Below, in pieces: positions 1-12,436 of a stretch of DNA of 64,000 bases. How positions within the stretch are numbered: the stretch's first letter is position 1; each line of letters opens with the position of its first letter. Both the position numbers and the translations under genes were made by a program. The stretch is from Zoroaster sp. YZ-2022 (taxonomy: Eukaryota > Echinodermata > Asteroidea > Forcipulatida > Zoroasteridae): NCBI GenBank assembly GCA_029582265.1, contig CM055817.1, forward strand, positions 62,063,152 to 62,127,151. The letters are read 5' to 3'. The notes under the pieces were generated by a model. It did not search any database. It worked only from the letters and a program-made list of their open reading frames with translations, and was not told the DNA's origin.

Positions 1-985
1 CTTGGCATCCCAAAACAACACATGAGTCCAACACTCGAAAACTGCTTGGAAGCCTCAAAATATGAACCATGAGATTTCAAAACATAATCCGTCCATTAAT
101 CACACAGATGTGAAACAAGCAGTAAACATAATGGCAAAATCCCTTATTCAAAATGGACAAACTCACTCGAACACAAAATTAGTCTGTGGGCTGGAGGGGT
201 CTACCGTGCACCCCCCTATAACCCACCGCCACCGATATTTTTTTGTTCCTTTGGATGTCCTAAACACGAAAAAATATGTTAACATTGAACATTTTGGGTT
301 GCACTATCTGTTCTGGTCCACTATTGTTTACCCGTATAATGAGCTTATGCTGATAATTCTTAGCACTATAGGGGTGGAAGAACATCAAACATCTCGCCAT
401 TACTCCATCATGTCTTCACCTATTATCATGTAACTTGTTACAATTAATGTTCAGTCATATGTCGTCATGATGACGTCATCGGTTCTCGTGAAAACGACCG
501 GTAGAGGGCGCTATAATTGTACGTATTTTATGCATATTTTAATTATTGGTATTTTCAGAAAATATCTCGTTATAAATCATTTAGTTTTTATTGTTGCTAC
601 CAAGGACAAACAATTAATTAATTTATGCCTTAAATGGGTTTGTCTATGTCTAATGTAACCACAAAAATGTGTTAACTTAGAATTCTTTTGGATTTTCTAT
701 CTCTGGGGGCACTTTTTTAGCCCCCATGGACCATGGTATTAAGCTTAGTTGGACGTCCATATCACTTCATATTGAATAATCCTTTATTTCTCAAACATAT
801 GGTGTTCTTTAATGGACACCTACGCGGCGCCTTTTTTTCTACGCGGCGACTTTTTTTTTACGTGGCGACTTTTTGTTTTTTTAAACAAAAAGTCGCCGTC
901 CAAAAACAAAAAGTCGCCGCTTACTTTCCAAACATAAATTATTCGTCACTTCATGAAAACGCAAAAACAAGACCCCGCGTGCAGA
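1..985. other. unassigned AT-rich sequence
   Basis: No coding potential or domain is recognisable; short open frames here have no recognisable composition or splice context. The last 40 bases (about 945-985) match the tail of the tandem macro-unit that follows (GACCCCGCGTGCAGAG), so the tandem array probably extended further left. Confidence 0.5.
864..897. repeat. short perfect hairpin with poly-T/poly-A arms
   Basis: The 15-base arm GGCGACTTTTTGTTT is followed, after four bases, by its exact reverse complement. Related GGCGACTTTT pieces lie just upstream (about 828-860) and downstream (about 904-921), so this is the centre of a cluster of GGCGAC-T tract repeats. It may be the tip of a degenerate foldback element. 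Confidence 0.6.
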
Positions 986-988
986 GAG

Positions 989-3094
989 ATTCCTCACTTC
1001 GCGAAAATGCCAATACCGGTGTATATAGGTTACACGATTACGTCACTTCGTGTTGGTACTGTTGTCTGTGTTAATGTTGCAAGGGCTTTTTGTTTTCCAT
1101 AGTAGACCTTAGGCTTTTCTGAATTTGAGACAAAAAGGGTTCGAACAATGATTTTTTTTCTTCAAATGTATTGTTTAGCTATTACCATGATTATATACTG
1201 TCAAACTCAGCCTGGCACAATTATGTTTTACATGTATAGAACTTCCGTGAGTAAAGCCAGATAGTATTATCCAATAACTCAAAAAAGTGGGTTGAACGTC
1301 GTAATATCGGAATATGAAAAGTGTATTGAGTTTACATATGAAAGGGGAGTACGATGTTGCTAAGTACAGTTCGTTATGCGCCAAAGGTTCCTTGTCAACA
1401 TATTTTATAGAAAGTTGAACTTGTATGATGTTGCCTGCCATCACTGAGAGTTAGTACCAACCTGTTGTATGTATTTCATATTGACACCCCTTTTTTATAT
1501 TTGTATGTTATATCAGACCATATTGCGTGTATATTGTAGTAGATTCACTCCACAAATGAAGATACACATTAAATTATACGAATCTAAAACTATGACCAAA
1601 TTTCTATAACATTTAATTGGTAGACTCTTAAAACTAAAGTATTGAATCAACATTTTAAAGGGTTCGGTGAGTGACAACTCTTTATAAAGTTGAATTTAAC
1701 TTATAAAAGTGTTGAATTAACATTAATAAAGTTATACTTAACTTGACTGTTAATTCAACACTTTCTTTGAGTTGAAATTAACTATATAAGTGTTGTCACT
1801 CACCGACTATATGGTAGATTCAACACTTTCTTTGAGTTGAATTTAACTATATAAGTGTTGTCACCCACCGACTCTATGGTAGATTCAACACTTTCTTTGA
1901 GTTGAATTTAACTATATAAGTGTTGTCACCCACCGACTCTATGGTAGATTCAACACTTTCTTTGAGTTGAATTTAACTATATAAGTGTTGTCACTCACCG
2001 ACTCTATGGTAGATTCAACACTTTCTTTGAGTTGAATTTAACTATATAAGTGTTGTCACTCACCGACTCTATGGTAGATTCAACACTTTCTTTGAGTTGA
2101 ATTTAACTATATAAGTGTTGTCACTCACCGACTCTATGGTAGATTCAACACTTTCTTTGAGTTGAATTTAACTATATAAGTGTTGTCACTCACCGACTCT
2201 ATGGTAGATTCAACACTTTCTTTGAGTTGAATTTAACTATATAAGTGTTGTCACTCACCGACTCTATGGTAGATTCAACACTTTCTGTGAGTTGGATTTA
2301 ACTATATAAGTGTTGTCACTCACCGACTCTATGGTAGATTCAACACTTTAGTTTTAAGAGTGTACGCATTGCGATTATATCAAAGTTTGAAAAATTATTC
2401 TGTACACTCAGCCTATATACATAACGTCATATCTAACTTCCGTGAGTAAAGCCAGACAGTATTGTCCAATAACTCAATGGGTTGAACGTATGAATATGAA
2501 AAGTCTATTGAGTTTACATATGAAAGGGGATATGATGTTATGCGCCAAAGGTTCCTTTGTCAACATTTATACATTTATAGAAAGTTGACCTTGTTTGAGA
2601 CTGCCTGCCATCAGTAGAGAGTTAGAACCAACCTGATGTATATATATTTCATCCTGACACACCCTTTTTATATTTGTATGTTATATCAGACAAGTTTGCG
2701 TGTATATTGTAGTGTATTCACGACTAAGCATTCAAATTGCGTAGTAAGTTCTTGCCCTTCTAATCATCCTCATGCCTTCTCAGTAAACTAACAAAACGAG
2801 TCCCTGCAGGAATTACCAAAACCATGAAGTATGGCAACAAAAGTCTGACCTCAAATCTATCTACACAAATTAATAGTTTGAGTATACCAAAGGAAATCCC
2901 AAACTTAAAAGGATTAAATTCACGTACGTGACACCAATGCAGAAATTCTTAAAGATGTGTCGCCCGTATTTTTTGCCGTTTTCACGGCAGTTTCCGATTT
3001 TGTTTTTATCGGAACATTGCTATTTTACCCGAGGAAATTACACGAAATTACTGGAGGGTTATGTCACATTAAAAACAAGACCCCGCGTGCAGAG
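989..3094. repeat. tandem macro-unit, copy 1
   Basis: First of three long direct repeats of non-coding DNA. Each starts with sequence like TTCGTCACTTCGTGAAAATG and ends near AAAACAAGACCCCGCGT. Inside, in order, are a segment containing AACTTCCGTGAGTAAAGCC, an inverted-repeat element with a 65-bp satellite, a second copy of that segment, and a conserved tail with ACCATGAAGTATGGCAACAA. Short open frames in it differ in length and frame between copies and are not conserved as protein. Confidence 0.8.
1619..2364. mobile_element. TA-flanked inverted-repeat element with internal 65-bp satellite, copy 1
   Basis: The left end reads TA-(G/C)ACTCTTAAAACTAAAG and the right end is its inverse, CTTTAGTTTTAAGAGTG-TA, as expected of a Tc1/mariner-type MITE with a TA target. 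The interior is about ten near-identical 65-bp units (period checked between 1981 and 2046). Each unit holds its own inverted repeat, CAACACTT...AAGTGTTG. No transposase is present. Other copies at 4203, 4822 and 7257 sit in the same flanks but have different unit numbers. Confidence 0.8.
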
Positions 3095-3106
3095 TGCTGA
3101 TCGATA

Positions 3107-3604
3107 TTAAAGAGGCACTCTAAGGTCAAATTCAGTTTCCAATAGATAGAGTCCTTATTAAAGTGTGAAAAAATTACAAGTATCTAACTTCACTTTAAAG
3201 TGGTGTAACATATCATTTTATTTGATACCCTTTCAGAGCGATATTTGAAACATGACGTCACTATTTTCTTACGGTAAATGAGTCTGTAACATTCCATACA
3301 GGAATTTTTTGTTTGTCAAAAAGTCAATTTCAACGCCGATTTGATCAAATATTGTGGAGATTCAGGAATGAACTGCAAATTCACCGTACAAAAATGTAGA
3401 GACCCATTTATTTGAAATGTGACGTCACTGTTGTCTTTGGATGTTAACAAATTTCACACAGGAAGGCTATCAAATAAAATGACATTTTACATCACTTTAA
3501 CGAGGTTAGAGACTAATTTTTTTGGTAATTTTTTCAGACTTTAATAAGGACTCTAGTTATTGGAAAATCACAAAACTAAATTTGACCTTAGAGCCCCTCT
3601 TTAA
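3107..3604. mobile_element. foldback MITE with long inverted arms
   Basis: The left arm starts TTAAAGAGGCACTCTAAGGT and the right arm ends with the near inverse, ACCTTAGAGCCCCTCTTTAA. Similarity continues for roughly 120 bases into each arm, including an ATCATTTTATTTGATA motif near the inner ends. It lies between macro-units 1 and 2 and is absent between units 2 and 3, so it inserted after or during the duplication. No coding sequence is seen. Confidence 0.75.
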
Positions 3605-4202
3605 ACAACTTATTAAGGGATTCGTGACTTCGTGAAAATGCCAATACCGGTGTAGGTCACACGATTACGTCACTTCATGTTGGTACTGTTGCCTGTGTAA
3701 TGTTAGAAGGGCTTTTTGTTTTCCATATAGTAGACCTTAGGCTTTTCTGAATTTGAGACAAAAAGGGTTTGAACTTAATGATTTTTTGTTCAAATATGTT
3801 GTTTAGCTATTACCATGATTATATACTGTCAAACTCAGCATATACATTTATGTTTTACATGTAGAACTTCCGTGAGTAAAGCTTCCGTGAGTAAAGCCAG
3901 ACAGTATTGTCCAACAACTCAATGGGTTGAACGTAGTAATATGAATATGAAAAGTGTATTGAGTTTACATATGAAAGGGGAATATGATGTTGCCAAGTAC
4001 AGTTCATTATGCGTCAAAGGTTCCTTTGTCAACATTTATACATTTATAGAAAGTTGAACTTGTATGATGTTGCCTGCCATCAGTAGAGAGTTAGTACCAA
4101 CCTGTTGTATAAATATTTCATCCTGACACACCCTTATATTATTGTATGTTATATCAGACAAGATTGCGTGAATATTGTAGTGGATTCATTCCACAAATAA
4201 AG

Positions 4203-4386
4203 ATGAGTGACGTACAACTCTTTATAAAGTTGAATTTAACTTTTAAAAGTGTTGAATTAGTAAAGTTATAGACTTAACTTGACTGTGTTAATTCAACACT
4301 TTCTTTGAGTTGAATTTAACTATATAAGTGTTGTCACTCGCTAACTCTATGCATGGTAGATTCAACACTTAAGTTTTAAGAGTGTA
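4203..4386. mobile_element. inverted-repeat element, copy 2 (left end deleted)
   Basis: Keeps the right end AAGTTTTAAGAGTG-TA and one satellite unit. The left terminal repeat and about 100 bases of flank are missing, and the junction reads AAGATGAGTGAC, so the deletion may have used the short GATGAGTGAC-like sequence. It is otherwise the same family as 1619-2364. Confidence 0.7.
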
Positions 4387-4821
4387 CGCATTGTGATTAT
4401 ATCAAAGTTTGAACAATTATTATGTACACTCAGCCTATAATATACATAACGTCATATCTAACTTCCGTGAGTAAAGCCAGACAGTATTGTCCAATAACTC
4501 AATGGGTTGAACGTAGCCATAAAAAGTATATTGAGTTTACATATGAAAGGGAATATGATGTCGGCAAGTACAGTTCGTTATGCTCCAAAGGTTCCTTTGT
4601 CAACATTTATAGAAAGTTGAACTTGTATGATGTTGCCTGCGAGTCAGTAGAGAGTTAGTACCAACCTGCTGTATATTTCATCTTGACACACCCTTTTTAT
4701 ATGTTATATCAGACAAGATTGCATGTACGTTGTAGTTAATTCACTCCACAAATGAAGATACACCTTTTTAAAATTGTACGAATCTAAAACTATGACCAAA
4801 TTTATATAACATTTAAATTGG

Positions 4822-5435
4822 TACACCGTCTTAAAACTAAAGTGTTGAATCAACACTTTATAGGGTTCGGTGAGTGACATCTCTTTATAAAGTTGAATTT
4901 AACCAAAGTGTTGAATTAACATTAATAAAGTTATACTTAACTTAACTGTGTTAATTCAACACTTTCTTTGAGTTGAATTTAACTATATAAGTGTTGTCAC
5001 CCACCGACTCTATGGTAGATTCAACACTTTCTTTGAGTTGAATTTAACTATATAAGTGTTGTCACTCACCGACTCTATGGTAGATTCAACACTTTCTGTG
5101 AGTTGAATTTAACTATATAAGTGTTGTCACCCACCGACTCTATGGTAGATTCAACACTTTCTTTGAGTTGAATTTAACTATATAAGTGTTGTCACTCACC
5201 GACTCTATGGTAGATTCAACACTTTCTTTGAGTTGAATTTAACTATATAAGTGTTGTCACCCACCGACTCTATGGTAGATTCAACACTTTCTGTGAGTTG
5301 AATTTAACTATATAAGTGTTGTCACTCACCGACTCTATGGTAGATTCAACACTTTCTGTGAGTTGAATTTAACTATATAAGTGTTGTCACTCACCGACTC
5401 TATGGTAGATTCAACACTTTAGTTTTAAGAGTGTA
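4822..5435. mobile_element. inverted-repeat element with 65-bp satellite, copy 3
   Basis: The left end is TACACCGTCTTAAAACTAAAG (one extra G) and the right end CTTTAGTTTTAAGAGTG-TA. There are about seven 65-bp units. Variants CTTTCTTTGAG/CTTTCTGTGAG and CACTCACC/CACCCACC alternate along the array, which suggests amplification of multi-unit blocks. Confidence 0.75.
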
Positions 5436-5650
5436 CGTATTGTGATTATATCAAAGTTTGAACAATTCTGTGCATTCAGCCTATTATACATAACGTCATA
5501 TCTAACTTCCGTGAGTAAAGCCAGACAGTATTGTCCAATAACTCAATAGTAATATGAATATGAAAAGTGTATTGAGTTTACATATGAAAGGAGAACATGA
5601 CGTTGCATGCAGTTCTAATATGCGCCAAAAAGTTTCTTTGTCAAGAACTA

Positions 5651-5818
5651 TGAGGCTGCCTGCCGTACACAGTGTGAGGCTGCCTGCCGTACACAGTATG
5701 AGGCTGCCTGCCGTACACAGTGTGAGGCTGCCTGCCGTACACAGTGTGAGGCTGCCTGCCGTACACAGTATGAGGCTGCCTGCCGTACACAGTGTGAGGC
5801 TGCCTGTCGTACACAGTT
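5651..5818. repeat. 24-bp minisatellite, seven units
   Basis: The unit TGAGGCTGCCTGCCGTACACAG is repeated with a 24-base period. It is a local expansion of one short segment of the macro-unit; the corresponding single copy at about 7700 reads GAGGCTGCCTGCCGTACACAG. Because 24 is a multiple of three the array is open on both strands, but nothing indicates translation. Confidence 0.85.
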
Positions 5819-6620
5819 AGAACCAACCTGCTGTATATTTCATCCTGACACACCTTTTTATATTTGTATGTTATATCAGACAAGTTTTTACGTGTTTATT
5901 GTAGTGGATTCACGACTAAGCGTTTGTGTGACTTTTCAATTAAATGTTCAAATTGCGTATAGTAAGTTATTCCCCTTCCAATCATCCTCATTCCTTCTTC
6001 TTAGTAAATTAACCAAACGAGTCACTAAAGATATTACCAAAACCATGAAGTATGGCAACAAAAGTCTGACCTCAAATCTATCTACAACCAAAAACACAGA
6101 AATAGTTTGGGTATACCAAAGGAAATCCCAAACTTAAACTGAGGATTAAATTCACGTAAGTGACACCAATTCAGAAATTCTTAAAGATGTGTCGCCCGTA
6201 TTTTTTTGCCGTTTTGACGGCAGTTTCCGATTTTGTTTTTATCGGAACATTACTATTTTACCCGAGGAAATTAAACGAAATTACTGGAGGGTTATGTCAC
6301 ATTAAAAACAAGACCCCGCGTATTAAGGGATTCGTCACTTCGTGAAAATGCCAATACCGGTGTAGGTCACACGATTACGTCACTTCATGTTGGTACTGTT
6401 GCCTGTGTTAATGTTACAAGGGCTTTTTGTTTTCCATATAGTAGACCTTAGGCTTTTCTGAATTTGAGACAAAAAGGGTTCACACAATATGATTTTTTGT
6501 TCAAATAGGCTATGTTGTTTAGCTATGATGATTATATACTGTCAAACTCAGTCTACACATTATGTTTTACATGTATAGAACTTCCGTGAGTAAAGCCAAA
6601 CAGTATTGTCCAATAACTCA

Positions 6621-6905
6621 ACAAGGGCGCAACCACTGGGGGGGTCGGGGTCACGACTCCCCCTACTTTTATGTGGACCTCCCCAACTTCTGGAACATTT
6701 TGGTATTTTATGTATACATGATCCTAGTAATGTCATTCATGACATCACAATTATGCAACACTTCCATCAACACGCTCAAATACGTGATATTGAACCAAGA
6801 CCCCAGCTGCTAGTGGCGTGCTCGCTTCGCTCGCCCGCAGATCACGTTGCTATTGGCTGCTTGGGACCCCCCCCCCCAACTTTCAACACGTGGTTGCGCC
6901 CTTGT
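6621..6905. mobile_element. non-autonomous element, 16-bp inverted ends, no target duplication
   Basis: The ends are ACAAGGGCGCAACCAC and its exact inverse, GTGGTTGCGCCCTTGT. The interior is non-coding, with G-tracts and C-tracts next to the ends. It interrupts the macro-unit in the string ACTCA|ATGGGTT. In the paralogous empty sites (for example 2472 and 3920) the same string is uninterrupted, so no duplicated target bases were left. The family is not recognised. Confidence 0.75.
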
Positions 6906-7256
6906 ATGGGTTCAACGTAGTAATATGAATATGAAAAGTGTATTGAGTTTACATATGAAAGGGGAATATGATGTTGCCAAGTACAGTTCGTTATGTTCCA
7001 AAGGTTTCTTTGTCAACATTTATACATTTATAGAAAGTTGAACTTGTTATGAGGCTGCCTGCCAGTCAGTAGAGAGTTACCAACTTCGGCCTGCTGTATG
7101 TATTTTATCTTGACACACCCTTTTTATATTTGTATGTTATATCAGACAATATTGCGTGTATGTTGTACTTTGTAGTGGATTCACTCCACAAATGAAGATA
7201 CACCTTAAATTATACGAATCTAAAACTATGACCAAATTTATATAACATTTAATTGG

Positions 7257-7477
7257 TACACTCTTAAAACTAAAGTATTGAATCAACATTTTAAAGGGTT
7301 CGGTGAGTGACAACTCTTTATAAAGTTGAATTTAACTTTTAAAAGTGTTGAATGAACATTAATCAAGTTACTTAACTTGACTGTGTTAATTCAACACTTT
7401 CTTTGAGTTGAATTTAACAATTTAAGTGTCACCCACCCACTCTATGGTAGATTCAACACTTTAGTTTTAAGAGTGTA
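7257..7477. mobile_element. inverted-repeat element, copy 4 (about one satellite unit)
   Basis: The ends are TA-CACTCTTAAAACTAAAG and CTTTAGTTTTAAGAGTG-TA, with a single diverged satellite unit between. This is the shortest complete member and probably close to the unexpanded form of the element. Confidence 0.8.
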
Positions 7478-8205
7478 TACGCATTGTGATTATATCAAAG
7501 TTTGAACAATTCTGTGCATTCAGCCTATATACATAACGTCATATCTAACTTCCGTGAGTAAAGCCAGACAGTATGGTCGAATAACTCAATAGTAATATGA
7601 ATATGAAAAGTGTATTGAGTTTACATATGAAAGGGGAACATGACGTTGTAGTTCGATATGCGCCAAAGGTTTCTTTGTCAACATTTAGTTGAACTTGTAT
7701 GAGGCTGCCTGCCGTACACAGTTAGAACCAACCTGCTGTGTATTTCATCACGACACACCCTTTTTATATCAGACAAGATTGCGTGTACATGTATAATTGT
7801 AGTGGATTCACGACTAAGTGTTTGTGTGACTTTTCAATTATATGTTCAAATTGCGTATAGTAAGTTCTTCCCCTTACAATCATTCTCATTCCTTCTTCTC
7901 AGTAAATTAACCAAACGAGTCACTACAGATATTACCAAAACCATGAAGTATGGCAACAAAAGTCTGACCTCAAATCTATCTACAACCAAAAACACATAAA
8001 TAGTTCGAGTATACCAAAGGAAATCCCAAACTTAAAAGGATTAAATTCACGCAAGTGACACCAATGCAGAAGTTCTTAAAAATGTGTCACCCGTATTTTT
8101 TGCTGTTTTGACGGCAGTTTACGATTTTGTTTTTATCGGATCATTGCTATTTTACCCGAGAAAATTACACGAAATTACTGGAGGGTTATGTCACATTAAA
8201 AGAAC

Positions 8206-10080
8206 AATTAAATGACTAGATAAGTAAGTACATCAATACATCTTGAAATAACATTTTGCATCAGACTTTTTCGACAAATCTCTTCTTACAAATTCATTTA
8301 TCACAGACTCAGCGAAGCTAAGCCCGGATCACTATAGGAACAAAACAGGACGAGCAGTGACAGAATACCAAATACCGGTATTAGGGGACAACACGGGCAT
8401 AGTTTCTGGGATTCCTCCATGAATTATGAAGGAAACACCAATAATGAAGCAGAGTGTTTGTTACATAATGGCACTTACCATTAAATAGAGAAGCCGATCC
8501 AGAAGAAGAGGATGCAAGGAATCGAGACAACCAAGAACCAACAAGAAACAGCAACCTCTGAAATGAAAGCTTCGCTGCTGTGAAATGATTGTGAGTCGAC
8601 CAGCGCCCCACTCTTAAATAATTATATCACCCCAGAACGCGTACGTTACCATGGTTCTGGTTTCAAATGAGTTAACAAATTCAAAAGTTTAAGGACAACC
8701 ATTCTATGGGAAAGCGCAAAACGAATTTGAATAATAACATAAACTTGTCTAAGCCCGCATATATATGCATTCATGAAAATTGTATTCAATACCATATATA
8801 CAGTAGGCCGGCGTCAGATACACGAATATGAGACAATGGACATTGGTGTAAGTCTAATGTCAAACGTATTAATGTGAATATGAAAAATGGATTGAGTTTG
8901 CGTGTGAAAGGAAAGTATATAATGTGCGTAGGTGGAAGCTGTTCAAGTGCGCTAATGGTTCCTCTGTAAACATCTATAGTTGTACTCTTGTACCAGACTG
9001 ACTCGCATCTCACAGAGTCAAACAATGGTTCCTCTGTAAACATCTATAGTTGTACTCTTGTACCAGACTGACTCACATCAATACAGAGTTAATACCACTC
9101 TGCTGTATATAACATTCTGATATACTTTTGTGTTACATTTTGATGTAGCAGACATAGATGTCGTGTATCAGTGAACAAGATTCACAAATATAAAACGTTC
9201 GTTTGTCACTTTTCTGGACCGTATTTCAAGTTGCATTTTCTGTCCCTTCACTTACTGTTATCCTCATCTCTTCTTCTGAGTATAACGCTGAGTATAATGA
9301 CGATTTTACAAATCATCTTTTACAGAAATACTCAAATATATCATACGAGTTTTAAATAGCATAATATAATACTATAGAAAACTAAATAAGATCGGTCATT
9401 AGGCCTACCCCCTACTGGCCAAAACAATGTATGCAGTATCACACCAATCCAGATACATCCCCGCCCACCCTTTCCAGTTATGAAAACTCGGTCACGCCAC
9501 CTGCATAAAAGTCAAACACTTGACCAGCGTAGTAGCAGTTATCATGGAGAGGCTTATCATGACCCTATTGGTTTATCCACACTGTTTGATTGACAGCTGG
9601 ATCAGTGTAGGCTATTGTTGATTGGAGACCAGAAACCAGAGACTTTTTTAGCCTTATGTGTATTTCGATATATTTTTGTTCGGGAATTATACGGCCAGCG
9701 TAATAAGTCACTCACTTGCATTGAGACTGTGATGGTTTTGGTAATTTAACTGCACACATGTGTTAAGTTAATTACACTATTTGAAAGTCTGGCACAGCGA
9801 CAGCATCATGTCACTGGGTGCTATCCGACCGACTTCCACGGTGGAGTGTTGCTGTGTGTCTGTAAACTTGACGAATTTGTTATTATTAAAATTACTTGTT
9901 TTGATCACTATGAATGTGTTTAAAATGTGAATATAGGGTTCCCATTGCTATCGTAGCCCTGAATGGACATCACAAATCCTAAATATCTTCGCCTATATAT
10001 TTGTGATGTAAAACAAATAATAAGTACATGCAGTTCGTTCTGCGCCAAAGGTTACTTTGTCAACATCCATCAATAGAGAG
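8206..10080. other. mostly unassigned; diverged macro-unit relics
   Basis: From about 8780 to 9180 there is a strongly diverged copy of the macro-unit core (AATATGAAAA-TGGATTGAGTTT, CTGACATA). Within it a 70-base segment starting AATGGTTCCTCTGTAAACAT is duplicated in tandem at 8954 and 9024. Nothing coding is recognised, and 9420-10020 shows no clear feature. Confidence 0.5.
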
Positions 10081-10288
10081 TTAGTTCCAAAATTTCAAGG
10101 GACCGTCCCGTTTTTTTACCAAATTGTCCCGCGTAACCTTTGACACCTCCCTGGGATGGCTCTTTGTCCCGTATTTTAAGTATTTGTTCCCAGGTCCACA
10201 AAAGCGTGTATCTATAGAAAGTTGAACTTGTAAGGCTATCAGGCTGCCTAACATCAGTTCATACCGCAAAAAGTGTCGTAGTCACCTA

Positions 10289-10815
10289 AGGGTTTCCCGA
10301 TTGGGGCATATGTTCCTCATTGGGAGAAGAGGGTTTCAATCGGGATAAAAAGTATCTCCCAAACGGGATAGTACAATAGAAGCTGTCGTTGGCATCTAAG
10401 GGTTTTGGTATCCTCATTGGGAGAAGAGGGTTTCAATCGAGATAAAAGTATCTCCCAAACAGGGATAGTACAATAGAAGCTGTCGTTGGCATCTAAGGGT
10501 TTCCCGATTGGGGCATATACTGGTATCCTCATTGGGAGAAGAGGGTTTCAATCGAGATAAAAGTATCTCCCAAACGGGATAGTACAATAGAAGCTGTCGT
10601 TGGCATCTAAGGGTTTCCCAATTGGGGCATATACTGGTATCCTCATTGGGAGAAGAGGGTTTCAATCGAGATAAAAGTATCTCCCAAACGGGATAGTACA
10701 ATGGCCAGAAGCTGTCGTTGGCATCTAAGGGTTTTCCTGATTGGGGCATATATAGTATCCTCATTGGGAGAAGAGGGTTTCAATCGAGATAAAAAGTATC
10801 TCCCAATCGGGATTA
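10289..10815. repeat. minisatellite, about 115-bp unit, five copies
   Basis: CCTCATTGGGAGAAGAGGGT recurs at 10315, 10412, 10527, 10641 and 10759. The first interval is shortened by deletion of GCCCCAATCGG-like sequence; the rest are 114-118 bases. The unit contains AAGTATCTCCCAAACGGGAT. Minus-strand open frames through it follow the repeat and are not taken as genes. Confidence 0.85.
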
Positions 10816-11511
10816 TAGTTCATAGTCGACCCTCGTCGTGATCGTTATACCCCGTGTTGTATACTGATATATTGTACAAACAATAATTCATGAACCATGA
10901 ATAAACATTAACAATTGCACAACTTTCTATGTGACAGTTTCCATTGGTAGTTTCTACCTCTAACCTAACTTCTCCAGGTCCATATTCCCAGTTACGGTTA
11001 ATCCTAAATGTACAGAATCTCTTCTTTCTCAGAAATGTGAGTATGGGGCCTATGATACGATTTTCTATTATTAAGACAATTTTTTTTATTTTATAATATC
11101 AATGCCTACAACTACAGGACTTTATATAATTTACTTTTTGCCAATCACAATCTTCAAAACTATCTACATATTGGGTTTTGTATTCACGTTTGCTTTATTG
11201 TATGAGTTGATAAGGATTCCTGGTCATTTGTATGTAAATACTGCACAGTAGATAATATGAGAATAAACATTGATTCTACATGTCTTATTACCATGATTTT
11301 ACTGTCATTCAAACTCAGTTTACATAATGTATTACGTGTAGAACTTGCATTACGTGTAGAACGTGTTAAACGCGAGTCAAGCCAGACAGTATTGTCCATT
11401 AGACTAAACATGTGAACAAAGTGAGTACAAGCCAAGTGTTTAGATGTGTTTGGATTCTATAAACAGCATTTTTACAGTGAAGCTCCAGTACATGCCCCCC
11501 CCCCCACCCAG

Positions 11512-12158
11512 ACTGCAAAAACTGTGGTGTTAAAAAGTACACCATCGGTGTTTATATCAGAGATCGAAGAAGAAGGCAAGAAAACCCAAACTTTGTCCTT
11601 TAAATTAGACAAATTTGTTTAATTGTTTTAAATTAAGTCAAGGGAGAATTTTCCCCCATTCTTCTAAATTAGATAAATTTGTTTTAATTAGCTTAAATTA
11701 AGGGAGAAATTTTCTCCTTCCTTTAAAATTTGGACATTTCTTGTTTCCTCGTCTTAAAACTGTTTAATTTGTTTAAATCAAGTCAAAGGAGAATTTTTTT
11801 CTCCTTCCTTTAAATTAGATAAAATTGTTTAATTTACTTGAATTAAGGGAGGCATTTTCTCCTTTAAAATTTAGACTCTTCTTGTTTTCTTCGTCTTAAA
11901 ACTTTGTTTAATTAGCTTAAAATTAAGTCTAAGGAGAAATTTTTCTCCTTCCTTTAAATTTAGACATTTCTTGTTTTCTTCAAACTTTGTTTAAACTGAT
12001 TCACTCCTTTTATTTGTAATTTCTGTAACAAGTGTATATTTTATTTATAAGAATAAAATATTTAAAAACATTATTACTAGGCAACTAGCACAATATAAAC
12101 ACTATGGAAGAATAAAGTGACATCACTAGTGTTATTTTAACACCTCAGTTTTTGCATG
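11512..12158. mobile_element. foldback element with internal degenerate tandem repeat
   Basis: The ends ACTGCAAAAACTGTGGTGTTA and TAACACCTCAGTTTTTGCATG are inverted repeats of about 22 bases. The interior is a decayed tandem array of segments containing TTTAATT, AATTAAG and GGAGAAATTTTTCTCC, the last a small palindrome repeated four or five times. It is non-coding. Confidence 0.6.
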
Positions 12159-12436
12159 CAGGGCATGCCTGATATACACTCTAAAAAGCGTGTTAGCAAT
12201 TAAACATTACTAACCAGTTTAAACATGTCAAATTCCTAAACACTAAGAAAGTTGGTATTTAATTTCTAAACGGAAAATATTAATTGCTAAACACAAGTAT
12301 TTTAATGCTAAACGTGATACTTGTCTGAACGTTTTGTTGTATACCCCGCGCTGATTGGCCCGATTCAGCGTGGGCGCGAAAAAAACAAGTTACAGACGTC
12401 ATCTTTCATCTAACCCGCTGCTAGCATGCTATAGTA

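Larger units (their letters stand above)
3613..6320. repeat. tandem macro-unit, copy 2
   Basis: Second macro-unit, longer than the others because the central part (AACTTCCGTGAG segment plus inverted-repeat element) is present twice, with elements at 4203 and 4822. The tail at about 5900-6320 is collinear with 2730-3090 and 7800-8205. No conserved reading frame is seen across the copies. Confidence 0.8.
6321..8205. repeat. tandem macro-unit, copy 3
   Basis: Third macro-unit, directly abutting the second at GACCCCGCG-TATTAAGGG. It carries a separate inserted element (6621-6905) and an inverted-repeat element at 7257 with a single satellite unit. After about 8205 the similarity ends. Confidence 0.8.

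Noticed and set aside
1800..2340. CRISPR-like direct repeats
   Set aside because: Continuous 65-bp tandem units without variable spacers, in an animal genome.
10317..10764. Minus-strand open frames with repeated LRCQRQLLLYYPVWEIL-like blocks
   Set aside because: Follow the 115-bp minisatellite; unit length changes break the frame.
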